DNA of 64,000 nucleotides from Flavobacterium sp. 123 (GTDB lineage Bacteria > Bacteroidota > Bacteroidia > Flavobacteriales > Flavobacteriaceae), in assembly GCF_003634825.1 (NCBI RefSeq), contig NZ_RBXD01000001.1, positions 2,626,501-2,690,500 on the forward strand. The letters are read 5' to 3'. Positions 47,233 to 56,732 of the stretch are shown here, in pieces. Positions within the stretch are counted from its first letter, which is position 1. Each line of letters opens with the position of its first letter. The notes beneath the pieces are model-generated. The model searched no databases. It was not told the DNA's origin and saw only the letters and a program-made list of their open reading frames with translations. Made by a program: the position numbers and the translations under genes.

Positions 47233-48513
47233 TTAATAAGAACGTTTCATTTTTTCTTTTATCTCATTTAGGCAAAGGTTATTGATACTTCCTTCATGAG
47301 TATGTTTTGTTTCTTTTGGAGATTTAAACGTCCCGTTTTCTAGTTGCTCAGCTACCGCTTTATAAGCATCTCTAAAAGGAATTCCAGCAACTACCATTTC
47401 ATTTAATGAATCAACAGTAAATAAATAATCGTATTTTTTATCGTCTAAAATATGCTCTTTTACTTTTATATCTTTAATAGAAAAAATAGCAATATCTAGA
47501 CATGCTTTTAAATTCTGAATAGCAGGAAATAATCCTTCTTTCAATAATTGTAAATCTCTGTGGTAACCACTTGGTAAGTTGTTTGTGATTAATGTAATTT
47601 CGTATGGCAATGCTTGAATTTTATTGCATTTTCCACGAATTAATTCGAAAACATCTGGGTTTTTTTTGTGCGGCATTATACTTGAACCAGTTGTAAGATG
47701 AGAAGGTAAGCTAATAAAATCAAAATTCTGACTCATATACAAGCAAACATCCATAGAAAATTTTGCTAATGTTGCAGCTACGCTACTCATTGCAAAAGCT
47801 ACTGTTTTTTCTGATTTTCCGCGACTCATTTGAGCAGCTACAGCATTGAATTTTAAGGTTTCAAAGCCAAGTTCTTGTGTTGTAAATGTTCTGTTGATAG
47901 GGAATGAACTTCCATATCCTGCTGCTGAACCTAATGGATTTTGATCTACAATTTTTAAAGCGGCATTCAACATGGTAATATCATCAATCAAACTTTCAGC
48001 ATAAGCAGAAAACCACATTCCAAAAGAAGAAGGCATTGCAATTTGTAAATGTGTATATCCTGGCAATAAAACATTCTGATGTTTGTCAGCCGATTCCATG
48101 AATAAATCAAACAATGTTTTTACTTGTTCTTTTAGTTCTTTAACGACATCTTTTAAATATAGATTAACATCAACTAAAACTTGATCGTTACGGGAACGTG
48201 CAGTATGAATTTTTTTTCCAGCATCCCCTAATTTTATAGTTAGTAGGTATTCAATTTTTGAATGTACGTCTTCAAAACTATCTTCAATTTCGAATTTTCC
48301 GTTTTCAACATCTTTTATAATTTCCTCTAAAGCTAATACTAAAGAAACAGTTTCTTCATCTGTCAAAAGTCCAATTTGCCCTAACATTTTTGCATGAGCA
48401 ATAGAGCCCAAAGCATCATATTTAGCTAGAACTAAGTCTAGTTCTCTGTCGTTTCCAACTGTAAAATGTTCGATTTGTTTGTCAGTTGGTATTCCTTTTT
48501 CCCAAAGTTTCAT
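47233..48513 (-). CDS. argH: argininosuccinate lyase
   Basis: A 426-residue fumarase/aspartase superfamily enzyme releasing arginine and fumarate from argininosuccinate, the last step of the pathway. Signatures: HTARSRNDQVLVD, PGYTHLQIAMPSSFG and the catalytic loop TTGSSIMPHKKNPD. It is slightly shorter than E. coli ArgH. Last gene of the minus-strand arg operon, 10 bases after argE. Confidence 0.95.
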   Translation of the reverse strand: MKLWEKGIPTDKQIEHFTVGNDRELDLVLAKYDALGSIAHAKMLGQIGLLTDEETVSLVLALEEIIKDVENGKFEIEDSFEDVHSKIEYLLTIKLGDAGKKIHTARSRNDQVLVDVNLYLKDVVKELKEQVKTLFDLFMESADKHQNVLLPGYTHLQIAMPSSFGMWFSAYAESLIDDITMLNAALKIVDQNPLGSAAGYGSSFPINRTFTTQELGFETLKFNAVAAQMSRGKSEKTVAFAMSSVAATLAKFSMDVCLYMSQNFDFISLPSHLTTGSSIMPHKKNPDVFELIRGKCNKIQALPYEITLITNNLPSGYHRDLQLLKEGLFPAIQNLKACLDIAIFSIKDIKVKEHILDDKKYDYLFTVDSLNEMVVAGIPFRDAYKAVAEQLENGTFKSPKETKHTHEGSINNLCLNEIKEKMKRSY

Positions 48514-48523
48514 AGGTAGATTT

Positions 48524-49594
48524 TTATTGTTTGAAAAAATCAGTTAGTATTTTGATATACAATTGAATTCCTTCTTCTATTTCGTTTATAAATATAAATT
48601 CGTTTGCTGAGTGTGACCGCAATGTTTCTCCGGGTCCTAATTTTAAGGATTTACAACTCAAAACAGATTGATCTGAAAGAGTAGGAGAGCCATATGTTGT
48701 TCTGCCTAATGCAATTCCAGCTTGAACTAATCCGTGTGATACAGGAATTGAAGAAGCGTTTAAGTGCATAGATCTAGGATTGATTTCGGCATTTACATGT
48801 TGTCTTACAGTCTCTAGAATTTCTTTATTGTTGTAACAATCATTTACTCGAATATCTATTACCAAATGACATTCTGCAGGAACTACATTATGTTGTTTTC
48901 CAGCAGATAGTTGTGTGACCGTCATTTTTACAGGTCCAAGAACTTCAGATATTCTTTCGAATTGAAAGTTTTTAAACCATTCTATAACAGGTATAGCATT
49001 GTAAATTGGATTGTCAGGATTGTTGTGAGCCGCATGACTTGCAGTACCTTTTATAATTACATCTAAAACTAATAATCCTTTTTCGGCAACCGCTAATTGC
49101 ATCAAAGTTGGTTCCCCTACAATGGCACATTCTAATTCTGGTAAATGTTTTAAGACACTATTTAATCCATTTTTCCCGCTACTTTCTTCTTCAGCAGAAG
49201 CAACCATTACTAGGTTATAAGGCAGGTTTTCATTTGAATAAAAATACACAAAAGTTGCTAGTAGTGATACTAAACAGCCACCTGCATCATTACTTCCTAA
49301 TCCATATAATTTACCGTCATCTACGATGGCTTCAAATGGGTCATTAGTATATCCTTGATTTGGTTTTACGGTATCGTGATGTGAGTTAAGTAAAAGTGTT
49401 GGTTTGTTCTTATCAAAATAATTGTTGAAAGCCCAAACATTATTATTCTCTCTTTTGAAAGGGATGTTATTTTGTGTAAACCAATTTTCAATTAAAAGCG
49501 CTGTTTGATCTTCTTCACTCGAAAAGGAAGGAGTTTCAATTAATGCTTTTAAAAGAGCAATGGCTTCTTGAGTAAGGGTTTCTATACTTTTCAT
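48524..49594 (-). CDS. argE: M20-family deacylase of arginine synthesis (ArgE-like)
   Basis: A 356-residue zinc aminoacylase. Metal ligands are visible in LLNSHHDTVKPN, YGLGSNDAGG and AEEESSGKNG (general base Glu). In pathways that use an N-acylornithine carbamoyltransferase, as here, the enzyme removes the acyl group from N-acylcitrulline rather than from acylornithine. That substrate is inferred from the neighbouring argF'. Its start overlaps the end of argB by 4 bases. Confidence 0.88.
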   Translation of the reverse strand: MKSIETLTQEAIALLKALIETPSFSSEEDQTALLIENWFTQNNIPFKRENNNVWAFNNYFDKNKPTLLLNSHHDTVKPNQGYTNDPFEAIVDDGKLYGLGSNDAGGCLVSLLATFVYFYSNENLPYNLVMVASAEEESSGKNGLNSVLKHLPELECAIVGEPTLMQLAVAEKGLLVLDVIIKGTASHAAHNNPDNPIYNAIPVIEWFKNFQFERISEVLGPVKMTVTQLSAGKQHNVVPAECHLVIDIRVNDCYNNKEILETVRQHVNAEINPRSMHLNASSIPVSHGLVQAGIALGRTTYGSPTLSDQSVLSCKSLKLGPGETLRSHSANEFIFINEIEEGIQLYIKILTDFFKQ

Positions 49595-50376
49595 AATGTA
49601 ATTGTGGTGTACAATGCTGTTGAATCTTGAAACATTCTATGATGGCCAATTTTTATTTTTTGAACTCCCTTTGACAAACTATTAAAACAGTTGTCTAATT
49701 TTGGAATCATACCGGAATGAATGGCTTTTTCTGCTTTTAATTTAGAATATAAAGCTTCATTTATTGATGTGATTACTGATGAATCGTCTTCTGAATCATA
49801 TAATACGCCTGGTTTTTCGAAGCAATAACTCAAAGTTACATCAAAAATTTCAGATAAAGCAATAGCTAATTCGCTAGCAATTGTATCCGCATTTGTATTT
49901 AATAATTGTCCTTTCAAATCATGTGTAATAGCGCAAAATACGGGGGTAATTCCAGTATTAATAAGGGTTTCTAATAGTGGAATATTCACTTTTTGAACAT
50001 CACCCACAAAACCGTAATCTATAGTAGGATGATTTCTTTTGCTAGACCTAATTAAATTTCCGTCAGCACCAGAGAATCCCATTGCATTAGTATTATTTGC
50101 TTGTAATTGCGCTACAATGTTTTTGTTGATTTGACCTGCATAAATCATTACCACTACATCTAACATGGCTGCATCTGTAATTCTACGTCCATCTATCATT
50201 TGAGGAACTAAACCAATGCTTTGCGCCATTTTAGTAGCTGATTTTCCGCCTCCATGAACCAATACTTTGTATCCTTCAATTTTTGAAAAATCAGATAGGA
50301 ATTGTTTCAATTCAGATGGATTGTCAATGATGTTGCCACCAATTTTCAGTATGCTAATTGGTTGTTTATTTCCCAT
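49591..50376 (-). CDS. argB: acetylglutamate (N-acylglutamate) kinase
   Basis: A 261-residue amino-acid kinase phosphorylating N-acylglutamate, step two of the pathway. The glycine-rich loops ILKIGGNIID and VLVHGGGKSATKMAQ, then GFVGDVQKV and LNTNADTIASELA, are typical. The N-terminal extension linked to arginine feedback inhibition in some bacteria is missing, so direct control by arginine is less likely (inference). It overlaps argF' by 11 bases. Confidence 0.93.
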   Translation of the reverse strand: MGNKQPISILKIGGNIIDNPSELKQFLSDFSKIEGYKVLVHGGGKSATKMAQSIGLVPQMIDGRRITDAAMLDVVVMIYAGQINKNIVAQLQANNTNAMGFSGADGNLIRSSKRNHPTIDYGFVGDVQKVNIPLLETLINTGITPVFCAITHDLKGQLLNTNADTIASELAIALSEIFDVTLSYCFEKPGVLYDSEDDSSVITSINEALYSKLKAEKAIHSGMIPKLDNCFNSLSKGVQKIKIGHHRMFQDSTALYTTITL

Positions 50377-51313
50377 TTTTCAGTATTTTTTGCAAAACTA
50401 ATTGTGCGGAATATGTTCTGTTATTGGCTTGTTCAATAACTATTGAATTTTCACTGTCAATCACTTCATCTGTTACGATTACATTACGTCTTACAGGTAA
50501 GCAATGCATAAATTTAGCATTATTGGTCAGTTTCATTTTGTCAGCATCTACAGTCCAACTTGGATCTGAATTTGTTACTTTTCCGTAGTCTTTATAATTA
50601 CTCCAGTTTTTTGCATAGATAAAATCAGCATTTTCAAAAGCTTTATTTTGATCATACTCAATTTTAGAATCTTTAGTAATTTCAGGATTTAGTTCATATC
50701 CTTCTGGATGTGTGATTACAAAATCAGCATCTTGCAGTTGCATCATCTGTACAAATGAATTAGCTACTGCTTGAGGCAATGCTTTTGGATGTGGTGCCCA
50801 AGTTAAAACAACTTTAGGTCTATGAGCAGTTTTGTGCTCTGCCATAGTTATTGCATCTGCAAGCGATTGTAAAGGATGTCCGGTTGCACTTTCCATATTC
50901 ACAACGGGAACAGTTGCATATTTTAAGAAACCAGTAAGGACAGTTTCGGCATTATCTTTTTCCTTGTCTGTCAATCCAGCAAAAGCTCTGATGGCAATAA
51001 TATCACAATATTGTGAAACTACAGCTGCAGCTTCTTTAATATGTTCCGAAGTTCCTTGGTTCATAACCGCACCATCTCCATATTCAATTGTCCAACCTTC
51101 GCTAGTAAAATTCATTACCATCACATTCATACCTAAATTTAAAGCCGCTTTTTGTGTGCTCAAACGGGTTCTAAGGCTTGGATTAAAAAACAACATTCCA
51201 AGGGTTTTATTTTTTCCTAGTTTTTTGTTTTTTAGAGGATTTTTTTTGATTTTCAGTGCGTCTTTCACCCATTTTTGAAGTGAATCTATGTTTTGTATGG
51301 AAATGTAGTTCAT
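50366..51313 (-). CDS. argF': N-acylornithine carbamoyltransferase
   Basis: A 315-residue transcarbamylase. The carbamoyl-phosphate loop reads FFNPSLRTRLSTQKA, and the C-terminal motif MHCLPVRRN replaces the HCLP of ordinary ornithine enzymes in a context typical of acetyl/succinyl-ornithine enzymes. As I recall, the residue before the EH in this loop is Glu in the Xanthomonas acetylornithine enzyme and Pro in the Bacteroides fragilis succinylornithine enzyme. Here it is Ser89 (GTSEH), so the acyl group is uncertain. It carbamoylates the acylated ornithine to acylcitrulline. Confidence 0.9.
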   Translation of the reverse strand: MNYISIQNIDSLQKWVKDALKIKKNPLKNKKLGKNKTLGMLFFNPSLRTRLSTQKAALNLGMNVMVMNFTSEGWTIEYGDGAVMNQGTSEHIKEAAAVVSQYCDIIAIRAFAGLTDKEKDNAETVLTGFLKYATVPVVNMESATGHPLQSLADAITMAEHKTAHRPKVVLTWAPHPKALPQAVANSFVQMMQLQDADFVITHPEGYELNPEITKDSKIEYDQNKAFENADFIYAKNWSNYKDYGKVTNSDPSWTVDADKMKLTNNAKFMHCLPVRRNVIVTDEVIDSENSIVIEQANNRTYSAQLVLQKILKNGK

Positions 51314-51381
51314 TGTCTTATTTATTTAATCAGTTGTTTGTTTAATTGATTAACCGAATTGATGATTAACCGCATCAACAG

Positions 51382-52152
51382 TTACAGAATTTTAGTAAAA
51401 GGAATTTCGTTATTTAATGCTTTCAATATAAAGTTGTCTTCTAATCCGTTCACAATCCAAGTTTCAATATTTGCTGCTTTCGCAATAGCTGCCGAATCAA
51501 TTTTAGATTGCATGCCTCCTGTTCCGTGAGAAGATTTTGAATCCCCAATTTCATTTTGTAAAGAATCTAAATCTGTAACCAATGAAATCGTATCAGGAAT
51601 TTCATTGTGGATTGATGCTTTAGTATAAATTCCATTCGTGTTAGTGGCAATTATCAAAATATCAACATCCAATAAAACGGCAGTTAAGGCCGCTAATTTG
51701 TCATTATCACCAAACTGAATTTCGTCAGTTGCAACGGTATCATTTTCATTAATAATTGGAATGTAACTATTTTTGACAAGAACATTTATCGTGTTTACGA
51801 TGTTTACTTTGGTTTGTTTTTTTTCAAAATCAGAATAGGAAAGTAAACATTGTGACGTGTGCAATCCTAAATCACTGAAGTTCTCATGAAAAATCCGCAT
51901 CAAATGGGGTTGTCCAATAGAAGCTAGTGCTTGTTTTACAAAAATTTCGTTGTCTGGAGCTTCAAGTTTTACAAATTGTTTTGCAGCCGCAATAGCACCA
52001 GAGCTTACAATTACAAATTCGTAATCGTCTTTTAAGGCTGCTATTTGCATACCAATATCCTCAATCTTTCCTCTCGAAATGTGATTGGTTTCTTTGGTTA
52101 ACGTATTGCTTCCAATTTTTAATAAGATTCTTTTTTTACCTGATTTGTCCAT
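51382..52152 (-). CDS. proB: glutamate 5-kinase, short form without PUA domain
   Basis: A 256-residue amino-acid kinase making gamma-glutamyl phosphate for proline. The kinase domain is complete (RILLKIGSNTLT, IVSSGAIAAAKQ, INENDTVATDEIQFGDNDKLAA and HGTGGMQSKIDSA). The C-terminal PUA domain of E. coli ProB (367 residues) is absent, as in many Bacteroidetes. It overlaps proA by 17 bases, and both are embedded in the arg operon. Confidence 0.93.
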   Translation of the reverse strand: MDKSGKKRILLKIGSNTLTKETNHISRGKIEDIGMQIAALKDDYEFVIVSSGAIAAAKQFVKLEAPDNEIFVKQALASIGQPHLMRIFHENFSDLGLHTSQCLLSYSDFEKKQTKVNIVNTINVLVKNSYIPIINENDTVATDEIQFGDNDKLAALTAVLLDVDILIIATNTNGIYTKASIHNEIPDTISLVTDLDSLQNEIGDSKSSHGTGGMQSKIDSAAIAKAANIETWIVNGLEDNFILKALNNEIPFTKIL

Positions 52153-53332
52153 TTCCGTAAATATACCATTTATTAGTAACTAAATGTTGTAAGCCAATAG
52201 GTCCTCGTTGGTGTAGTTTGTCTGTGCTGATGGCCAATTCACCACCTAAACCAAATTGTCCTCCATCAGTAAATCGGGTAGAGGCGTTTTGATAAACCGC
52301 AGCTGTATCCACATTTTCCATGAATTCTTGCGCTACTGCATCATTTTGTGTTATTATCGAAGCCGAATGTCCACCACAATATTTGTTTATTTTATCAATT
52401 GCTTCTTGGTTTGAATTGGTTACTCCAATAACAATTTTATAATCTAAAAATTCTTCGTACCAAATTAAATCGGATGCTATTAAAGGAACATGGGTTGCTT
52501 TTGAAACACCTTCATCTCCTAAAACCATAACGTTTCTTTGTTGTAATTCTTGAATTATTTTTTGCGCAAAAGCTTCCCAATTGTCAAGATTAGTATCAAT
52601 TAAAACTTTATCTAAAGCATTACAAACAGATATGTTAGAGGTCTTACCGTTAATAATAATTGCAAGTGCTTGGTCTAAATCAGCTTCAGCATTTACATAC
52701 ACAAAATTATTTCCTCGTCCACTTACTATAACTGGGCAAGTAGCATGTTTTTTAGTAAAAGCTATCAATTGTTCTCCACCGCGAGGAACAATTAAATCAA
52801 CTCTTTGTGTTGGTTTTTCTAAAAAAGCTTGAGTTTCGGCTCTGTTGTAATTTAGATATTCAACCCATTCTGTTGCTACATTATTTGCTTTTAAAGCCTC
52901 ATGCCAAAGACTTACAATCTTTAAATTTGACAACAAAGATTCTTTCCCTCCCTTTAATAGGATTTTATTTCCTGATTTGAAAGCAATTCCTCCAGCCTCA
53001 ACAGTTACATCTGGTCTGGATTCATAAATAATCATAATCGTTCCAAAAGCAGCCGTTTTATTATAGATTTTCAAACCATTTTCATGAGTGAAATCAAAAC
53101 GAATTTTACCGACAGGATCTTCTTGACTGAATAACTGTTGTAAAGAAAGAATCATTCCGTCAATCTTAGCATCATCAACTAAGAGTCTTTTTTCCATAGC
53201 TAAATCATCACCAGAATAATTATTTAAATCCTGTTGATTTACGTTTTTAAGGTCGGTTCTTTCTTGCTCAAGAAGTTCTGCCATACGTCTTAAAACGGCA
53301 TTTCTTTTTTCTATGGGTAATAATTGACTCAT
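52136..53332 (-). CDS. proA: glutamate-5-semialdehyde dehydrogenase (gamma-glutamyl phosphate reductase)
   Basis: A 398-residue aldehyde-dehydrogenase-fold enzyme reducing gamma-glutamyl phosphate to glutamate semialdehyde for proline synthesis. Signatures: IYESRPDVTVEAGGIAFKSG, DLIVPRGGEQLI and the catalytic Cys in TSNISVCNALDKVLI. Its start is 2 bases after the argD stop. Length is slightly shorter than E. coli ProA (417). Confidence 0.94.
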   Translation of the reverse strand: MSQLLPIEKRNAVLRRMAELLEQERTDLKNVNQQDLNNYSGDDLAMEKRLLVDDAKIDGMILSLQQLFSQEDPVGKIRFDFTHENGLKIYNKTAAFGTIMIIYESRPDVTVEAGGIAFKSGNKILLKGGKESLLSNLKIVSLWHEALKANNVATEWVEYLNYNRAETQAFLEKPTQRVDLIVPRGGEQLIAFTKKHATCPVIVSGRGNNFVYVNAEADLDQALAIIINGKTSNISVCNALDKVLIDTNLDNWEAFAQKIIQELQQRNVMVLGDEGVSKATHVPLIASDLIWYEEFLDYKIVIGVTNSNQEAIDKINKYCGGHSASIITQNDAVAQEFMENVDTAAVYQNASTRFTDGGQFGLGGELAISTDKLHQRGPIGLQHLVTNKWYIYGNGQIR

Positions 53333-53334
53333 AA

Positions 53335-54474
53335 TTATGCTTTTATTTCTTCTAATGATTCTTTTAAAGCAATGATAAAGGTATCAATAGCTTCTTTATT
53401 GATTGTCAATGGAGGAAGAATTCTCAATAAGTTTTTATTGTTAGCATTTCCTGTAAAAATATGCTTCTCAATAATCATTTTTTTACGTAGTGCGCTAACA
53501 TCAAAATCAAATTCGACTCCTAGCATTAATCCTTTTCCTTTTATCTTAATAATTTCAGGAACTTGTTTTATTGCTTCTAAAAAATAAGCATAAACTTCAT
53601 TCACATTGTCCATTAATTTTTGGCTTTCAATCACATCTAGAACAGCAATTCCTGCAGCACAAGCTAAATGGCTTCCGCCAAAAGTAGTTCCCAATAATCC
53701 ATAACTAGCAGTGAATTTTGGCGAAATCATGATTCCTCCAATTGGAAATCCATTTCCCATTCCTTTTGCTAAACAAATAATATCAGCTTTAATATTGTGA
53801 TATTGGTGTGCAAAAAACTTTCCTGTTCTTCCGTAACCAGATTGCACTTCGTCTAAAATTAAAACAACATCGTATTGTTCGCATTTTTTTTCTAAAGCTT
53901 GAAAAAACGTAGTCGTTCCTTCGTCTAGTCCACCAACACCTTGAATTCCTTCAATAATTACACAGCAAACATCTCCTTTTTGTAATTCAGCTTCAACTAA
54001 ATCAATGTTATTTAAGGGTAAAAACGTAACCACTTGTTGTGCGTTGATTGGCGCAACAATTTTTTTGTTATCCGTTACAGCAACAGCAGCAGATGTTCTT
54101 CCGTGAAAAGAATTGTCAAAAGCAATTACTCGAGATTTACCATTGTGAAACGAAGCTAATTTCAATGCATTTTCATTGGCTTCAGCCCCAGAGCTACACA
54201 AGAATAACGTATAATCTTCGTATCCAGATAACTTTCCTAATTTCTCTGCTAATTCTACTTGCAATGGATTTTGAATAGCATTTGAATAAAAACCAATATT
54301 ATCCAATTGATTTTTTAATTTGGCAATATAATCTGGTTGCGTGTGACCAATGGAAATTACACCATGACCACTATATAAATCTAAATATTCAATACCATCT
54401 TTGTCTGTAATCGTGCAATCAATAGCTTTTACAGGCGTAATATTGTATAAGGGGTAAACGTCAAATAAGTTCAT
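53335..54474 (-). CDS. argD: acylornithine aminotransferase
   Basis: A 379-residue PLP enzyme (class III aminotransferase) turning N-acylglutamate semialdehyde into N-acylornithine. The PLP-binding Lys is in ICLAKGMGNGFPIGG, with LILDEVQSGYGRTGKFFAHQ before it. It is named for its context in the arg operon; family members can also use succinylated or non-acylated substrates. An AT-rich inverted repeat lies in the gap between it and argC. Confidence 0.92.
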   Translation of the reverse strand: MNLFDVYPLYNITPVKAIDCTITDKDGIEYLDLYSGHGVISIGHTQPDYIAKLKNQLDNIGFYSNAIQNPLQVELAEKLGKLSGYEDYTLFLCSSGAEANENALKLASFHNGKSRVIAFDNSFHGRTSAAVAVTDNKKIVAPINAQQVVTFLPLNNIDLVEAELQKGDVCCVIIEGIQGVGGLDEGTTTFFQALEKKCEQYDVVLILDEVQSGYGRTGKFFAHQYHNIKADIICLAKGMGNGFPIGGIMISPKFTASYGLLGTTFGGSHLACAAGIAVLDVIESQKLMDNVNEVYAYFLEAIKQVPEIIKIKGKGLMLGVEFDFDVSALRKKMIIEKHIFTGNANNKNLLRILPPLTINKEAIDTFIIALKESLEEIKA

Positions 54475-54485
54475 TTTTCTTTTTT

Positions 54486-54548
54486 GTTTAAAGTTTGAAG
54501 TTTAACGTTCAAGGTTTTGAGATTAACTTTAAACCTTAAACTTTAAAC
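54486..54548. repeat. AAAGTTT-type inverted repeat between argC and argD
   Basis: Arm 54486-54507 (starting GTTTAAAGTTTGAAGTTTAA) is nearly the reverse complement of 54527-54548 (ending CTTAAACTTTAAAC). Each arm is built of the 7-mer AAAGTTT/AAACTTT with small changes. A second, similar repeat occurs at 61913-62012. The hairpin may act in RNA processing or partial termination inside the operon; the role is unknown. Confidence 0.6.
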
Positions 54549-54554
54549 TGTTTT

Positions 54555-55532
54555 TTAAAACCCGCTCGGTTTCAAATGCAATCCTGTGGTTTCTTCTAAT
54601 CCAAACATTAAATTCATATTTTGAATCGCTTGTCCAGAAGCACCTTTTGTTAAATTATCAATAATTGATGTTATCAATAACCGGTTGCCTTTTTTCATTA
54701 AACTGATAATACACTTGTTTGTTTGTACTACTTGTTTCATATTGATAGCAGTAGTAGTAACAGTTACAAAGGGTTGGTTCGCATAATACGCTTCGTATTT
54801 CGCTACAATATCTTCTAAACTTTCTTCGATAGTGGTGTATAATGTTGCAAAAATACCTCTGGCAAAATCACCTCTATTTGGAACAAAAATCAATTCGTTA
54901 GAATAGTCTGCTTGCAATTGATTCACACTTTGGTTTATTTCACCTAAATGTTGGTGGTCAAAAGCTTTGTAATGTGACATATTATTTGATCTCCAACTAA
55001 AATGTGTGGTTTCCGAAGGTGTAACTCCAGCTCCAGTACTTCCTGTTGTTGCATTTATATGAACATCATTAGTAAGTATTCCGTTTTTTGCTAATGGTAA
55101 TAAAGCCAGTTGTATAGCTGTTGCAAAACAACCTGGATTAGCTATGAATTGAGCTTTTTTAATATTCGATTTGTTTAATTCTGGTAATCCGTAAACAAAT
55201 GATTTTCCATCAAATTCTTTGTCTTTAGTCAATCTAAAATCATTTCCTAAGTCGATGATTTTAGTGGTGCTTGAAAATTGATTTTGCTCTAAAAAAGCTT
55301 TTGATTTTCCGTGACCTAAACACAAGAAAACAACATCTACATTTGGATTTACTTCCGCAGTAAAATTCATTTCAATATCACCTAACAAATCATGATGAGC
55401 AATTGAAAGTGGTTTTCCAGCATTAGTAGTGCTATAGACGAAATCAATAGTTGCATTTGGGTGAAACATTAATATTCTGATTAGTTCACCAGCAGTATAA
55501 CCTGAACCTCCAATTATTCCAATGTTAATCAT
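54555..55532 (-). CDS. argC: N-acyl-gamma-glutamyl-phosphate reductase
   Basis: A 325-residue NADP-dependent reductase. NADP loop GIIGGSGYTAGELIRIL at the N-terminus, and the catalytic Cys135 in NPGCFATAIQLALLPL, followed by GSTGAGVTPSE. It makes N-acylglutamate semialdehyde, the substrate of ArgD. Its start overlaps the end of argG by 8 bases. Confidence 0.95.
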   Translation of the reverse strand: MINIGIIGGSGYTAGELIRILMFHPNATIDFVYSTTNAGKPLSIAHHDLLGDIEMNFTAEVNPNVDVVFLCLGHGKSKAFLEQNQFSSTTKIIDLGNDFRLTKDKEFDGKSFVYGLPELNKSNIKKAQFIANPGCFATAIQLALLPLAKNGILTNDVHINATTGSTGAGVTPSETTHFSWRSNNMSHYKAFDHQHLGEINQSVNQLQADYSNELIFVPNRGDFARGIFATLYTTIEESLEDIVAKYEAYYANQPFVTVTTTAINMKQVVQTNKCIISLMKKGNRLLITSIIDNLTKGASGQAIQNMNLMFGLEETTGLHLKPSGF

Positions 55533-56718
55533 GAGTAAGTTTGTTTACAGATGAAAATATGTTTTGAGCATTTCCAAGAATTTTGATAAATCCTTTTGCA
55601 TCGTCAGATGTCCAAGCATTGTTCATTTCACCATATTGACCAAAACCAGTATTCATCAAATCGTTTTCAGATTCAATTCCGTCAAGCGAAAAATGATAAG
55701 GTTTCAATGAAACAATTACAGTTCCGTTTACTGTTTTTTGAGTATCTTCAAGGAACGTTTCAATGTTACGCATTACAGGATCAAGAAACTGACCTTCATG
55801 AAATAACATTCCGTACCAGTTTCCTAGCTGTTCCTTCCAGTATTGTTGCCATTTACCTAATGTATGTTTCTCAAGTAAATGATGCGCTTTGATGATAATT
55901 AATGGCGCAGCAGCTTCAAAACCAACTCTACCTTTAATACCAATAATAGTATCACCTACGTGAATATCTCTTCCAATAGCATATGCATTTGCAAGTTTTT
56001 CAAGAATAACAATGTTATTTGAAGGTTTGTCTTTTTTACCATTTACAGCAACTAATTCTCCTTTTTCGAATTCTAAAGTTACTTTTTCTTCCCCTTCTTT
56101 TTGTAATTGCGAAGGATAAGCTTCACTTGGAAGAGCTTGGTTTGAAGTTAAAGTTTCTTTTCCTCCAACACTAGTTCCCCAAAGTCCTTTGTTGATAGAA
56201 TATTGTGCTTTTTCCCAAGAATAGTGAACACCATTTTTAGATAAATAATCTACTTCTTCTTGACGAGATAATTTCAAATCTCTAATAGGAGTAATGATTT
56301 CTATTTCTGGGGCGATGGTTTGAAAAATTAAATCAAAACGAATTTGGTCATTTCCAGCACCCGTACTTCCGTGAGCAATAGCACTTGCTCCAACAGATTT
56401 AGCGTATTTGATAGCTTCAATAGCTTGAAAAACACGTTCAGCACTAACAGATAATGGATAGGTGTTGTTTTTTAATACGTTACCATAAATTAAATATTTT
56501 ATTGCTTTGTCGTAATATTTATCTACGATAGTTAGGTTCGCATGTTTTGCACTACCTAATTCGTAAGCTCTTTCTTCGATAGCTGATAATTCTTCTTCAT
56601 CAAATCCACCCGTATTAATTAATACAGTGTGAACTTCATATCCTTTTTCGTTTTTTAAATATTTTAGACAGTAAGAAGTGTCTAATCCTCCGCTATAGGC
56701 TAATACTACTTTTTTCAT
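55525..56718 (-). CDS. argG: argininosuccinate synthase
   Basis: A 397-residue ATP-dependent enzyme joining citrulline and aspartate. The PP-loop AYSGGLDTSYCL is at the N-terminus, with AHGSTGAGNDQIRFD and YSINKGLWGTSVGG further in. Length is normal. It is the second gene of the arg operon, separated from the first by a GC-rich composite repeat of 125 bases. Confidence 0.96.
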   Translation of the reverse strand: MKKVVLAYSGGLDTSYCLKYLKNEKGYEVHTVLINTGGFDEEELSAIEERAYELGSAKHANLTIVDKYYDKAIKYLIYGNVLKNNTYPLSVSAERVFQAIEAIKYAKSVGASAIAHGSTGAGNDQIRFDLIFQTIAPEIEIITPIRDLKLSRQEEVDYLSKNGVHYSWEKAQYSINKGLWGTSVGGKETLTSNQALPSEAYPSQLQKEGEEKVTLEFEKGELVAVNGKKDKPSNNIVILEKLANAYAIGRDIHVGDTIIGIKGRVGFEAAAPLIIIKAHHLLEKHTLGKWQQYWKEQLGNWYGMLFHEGQFLDPVMRNIETFLEDTQKTVNGTVIVSLKPYHFSLDGIESENDLMNTGFGQYGEMNNAWTSDDAKGFIKILGNAQNIFSSVNKLTHD

Positions 56719-56732
56719 AATTATTGTTTTTT

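Noticed and set aside
50832-51278. 148-codon open frame opposite argF'
   Set aside because: Antisense to a complete, motif-rich carbamoyltransferase; it is the mirror of that coding sequence.
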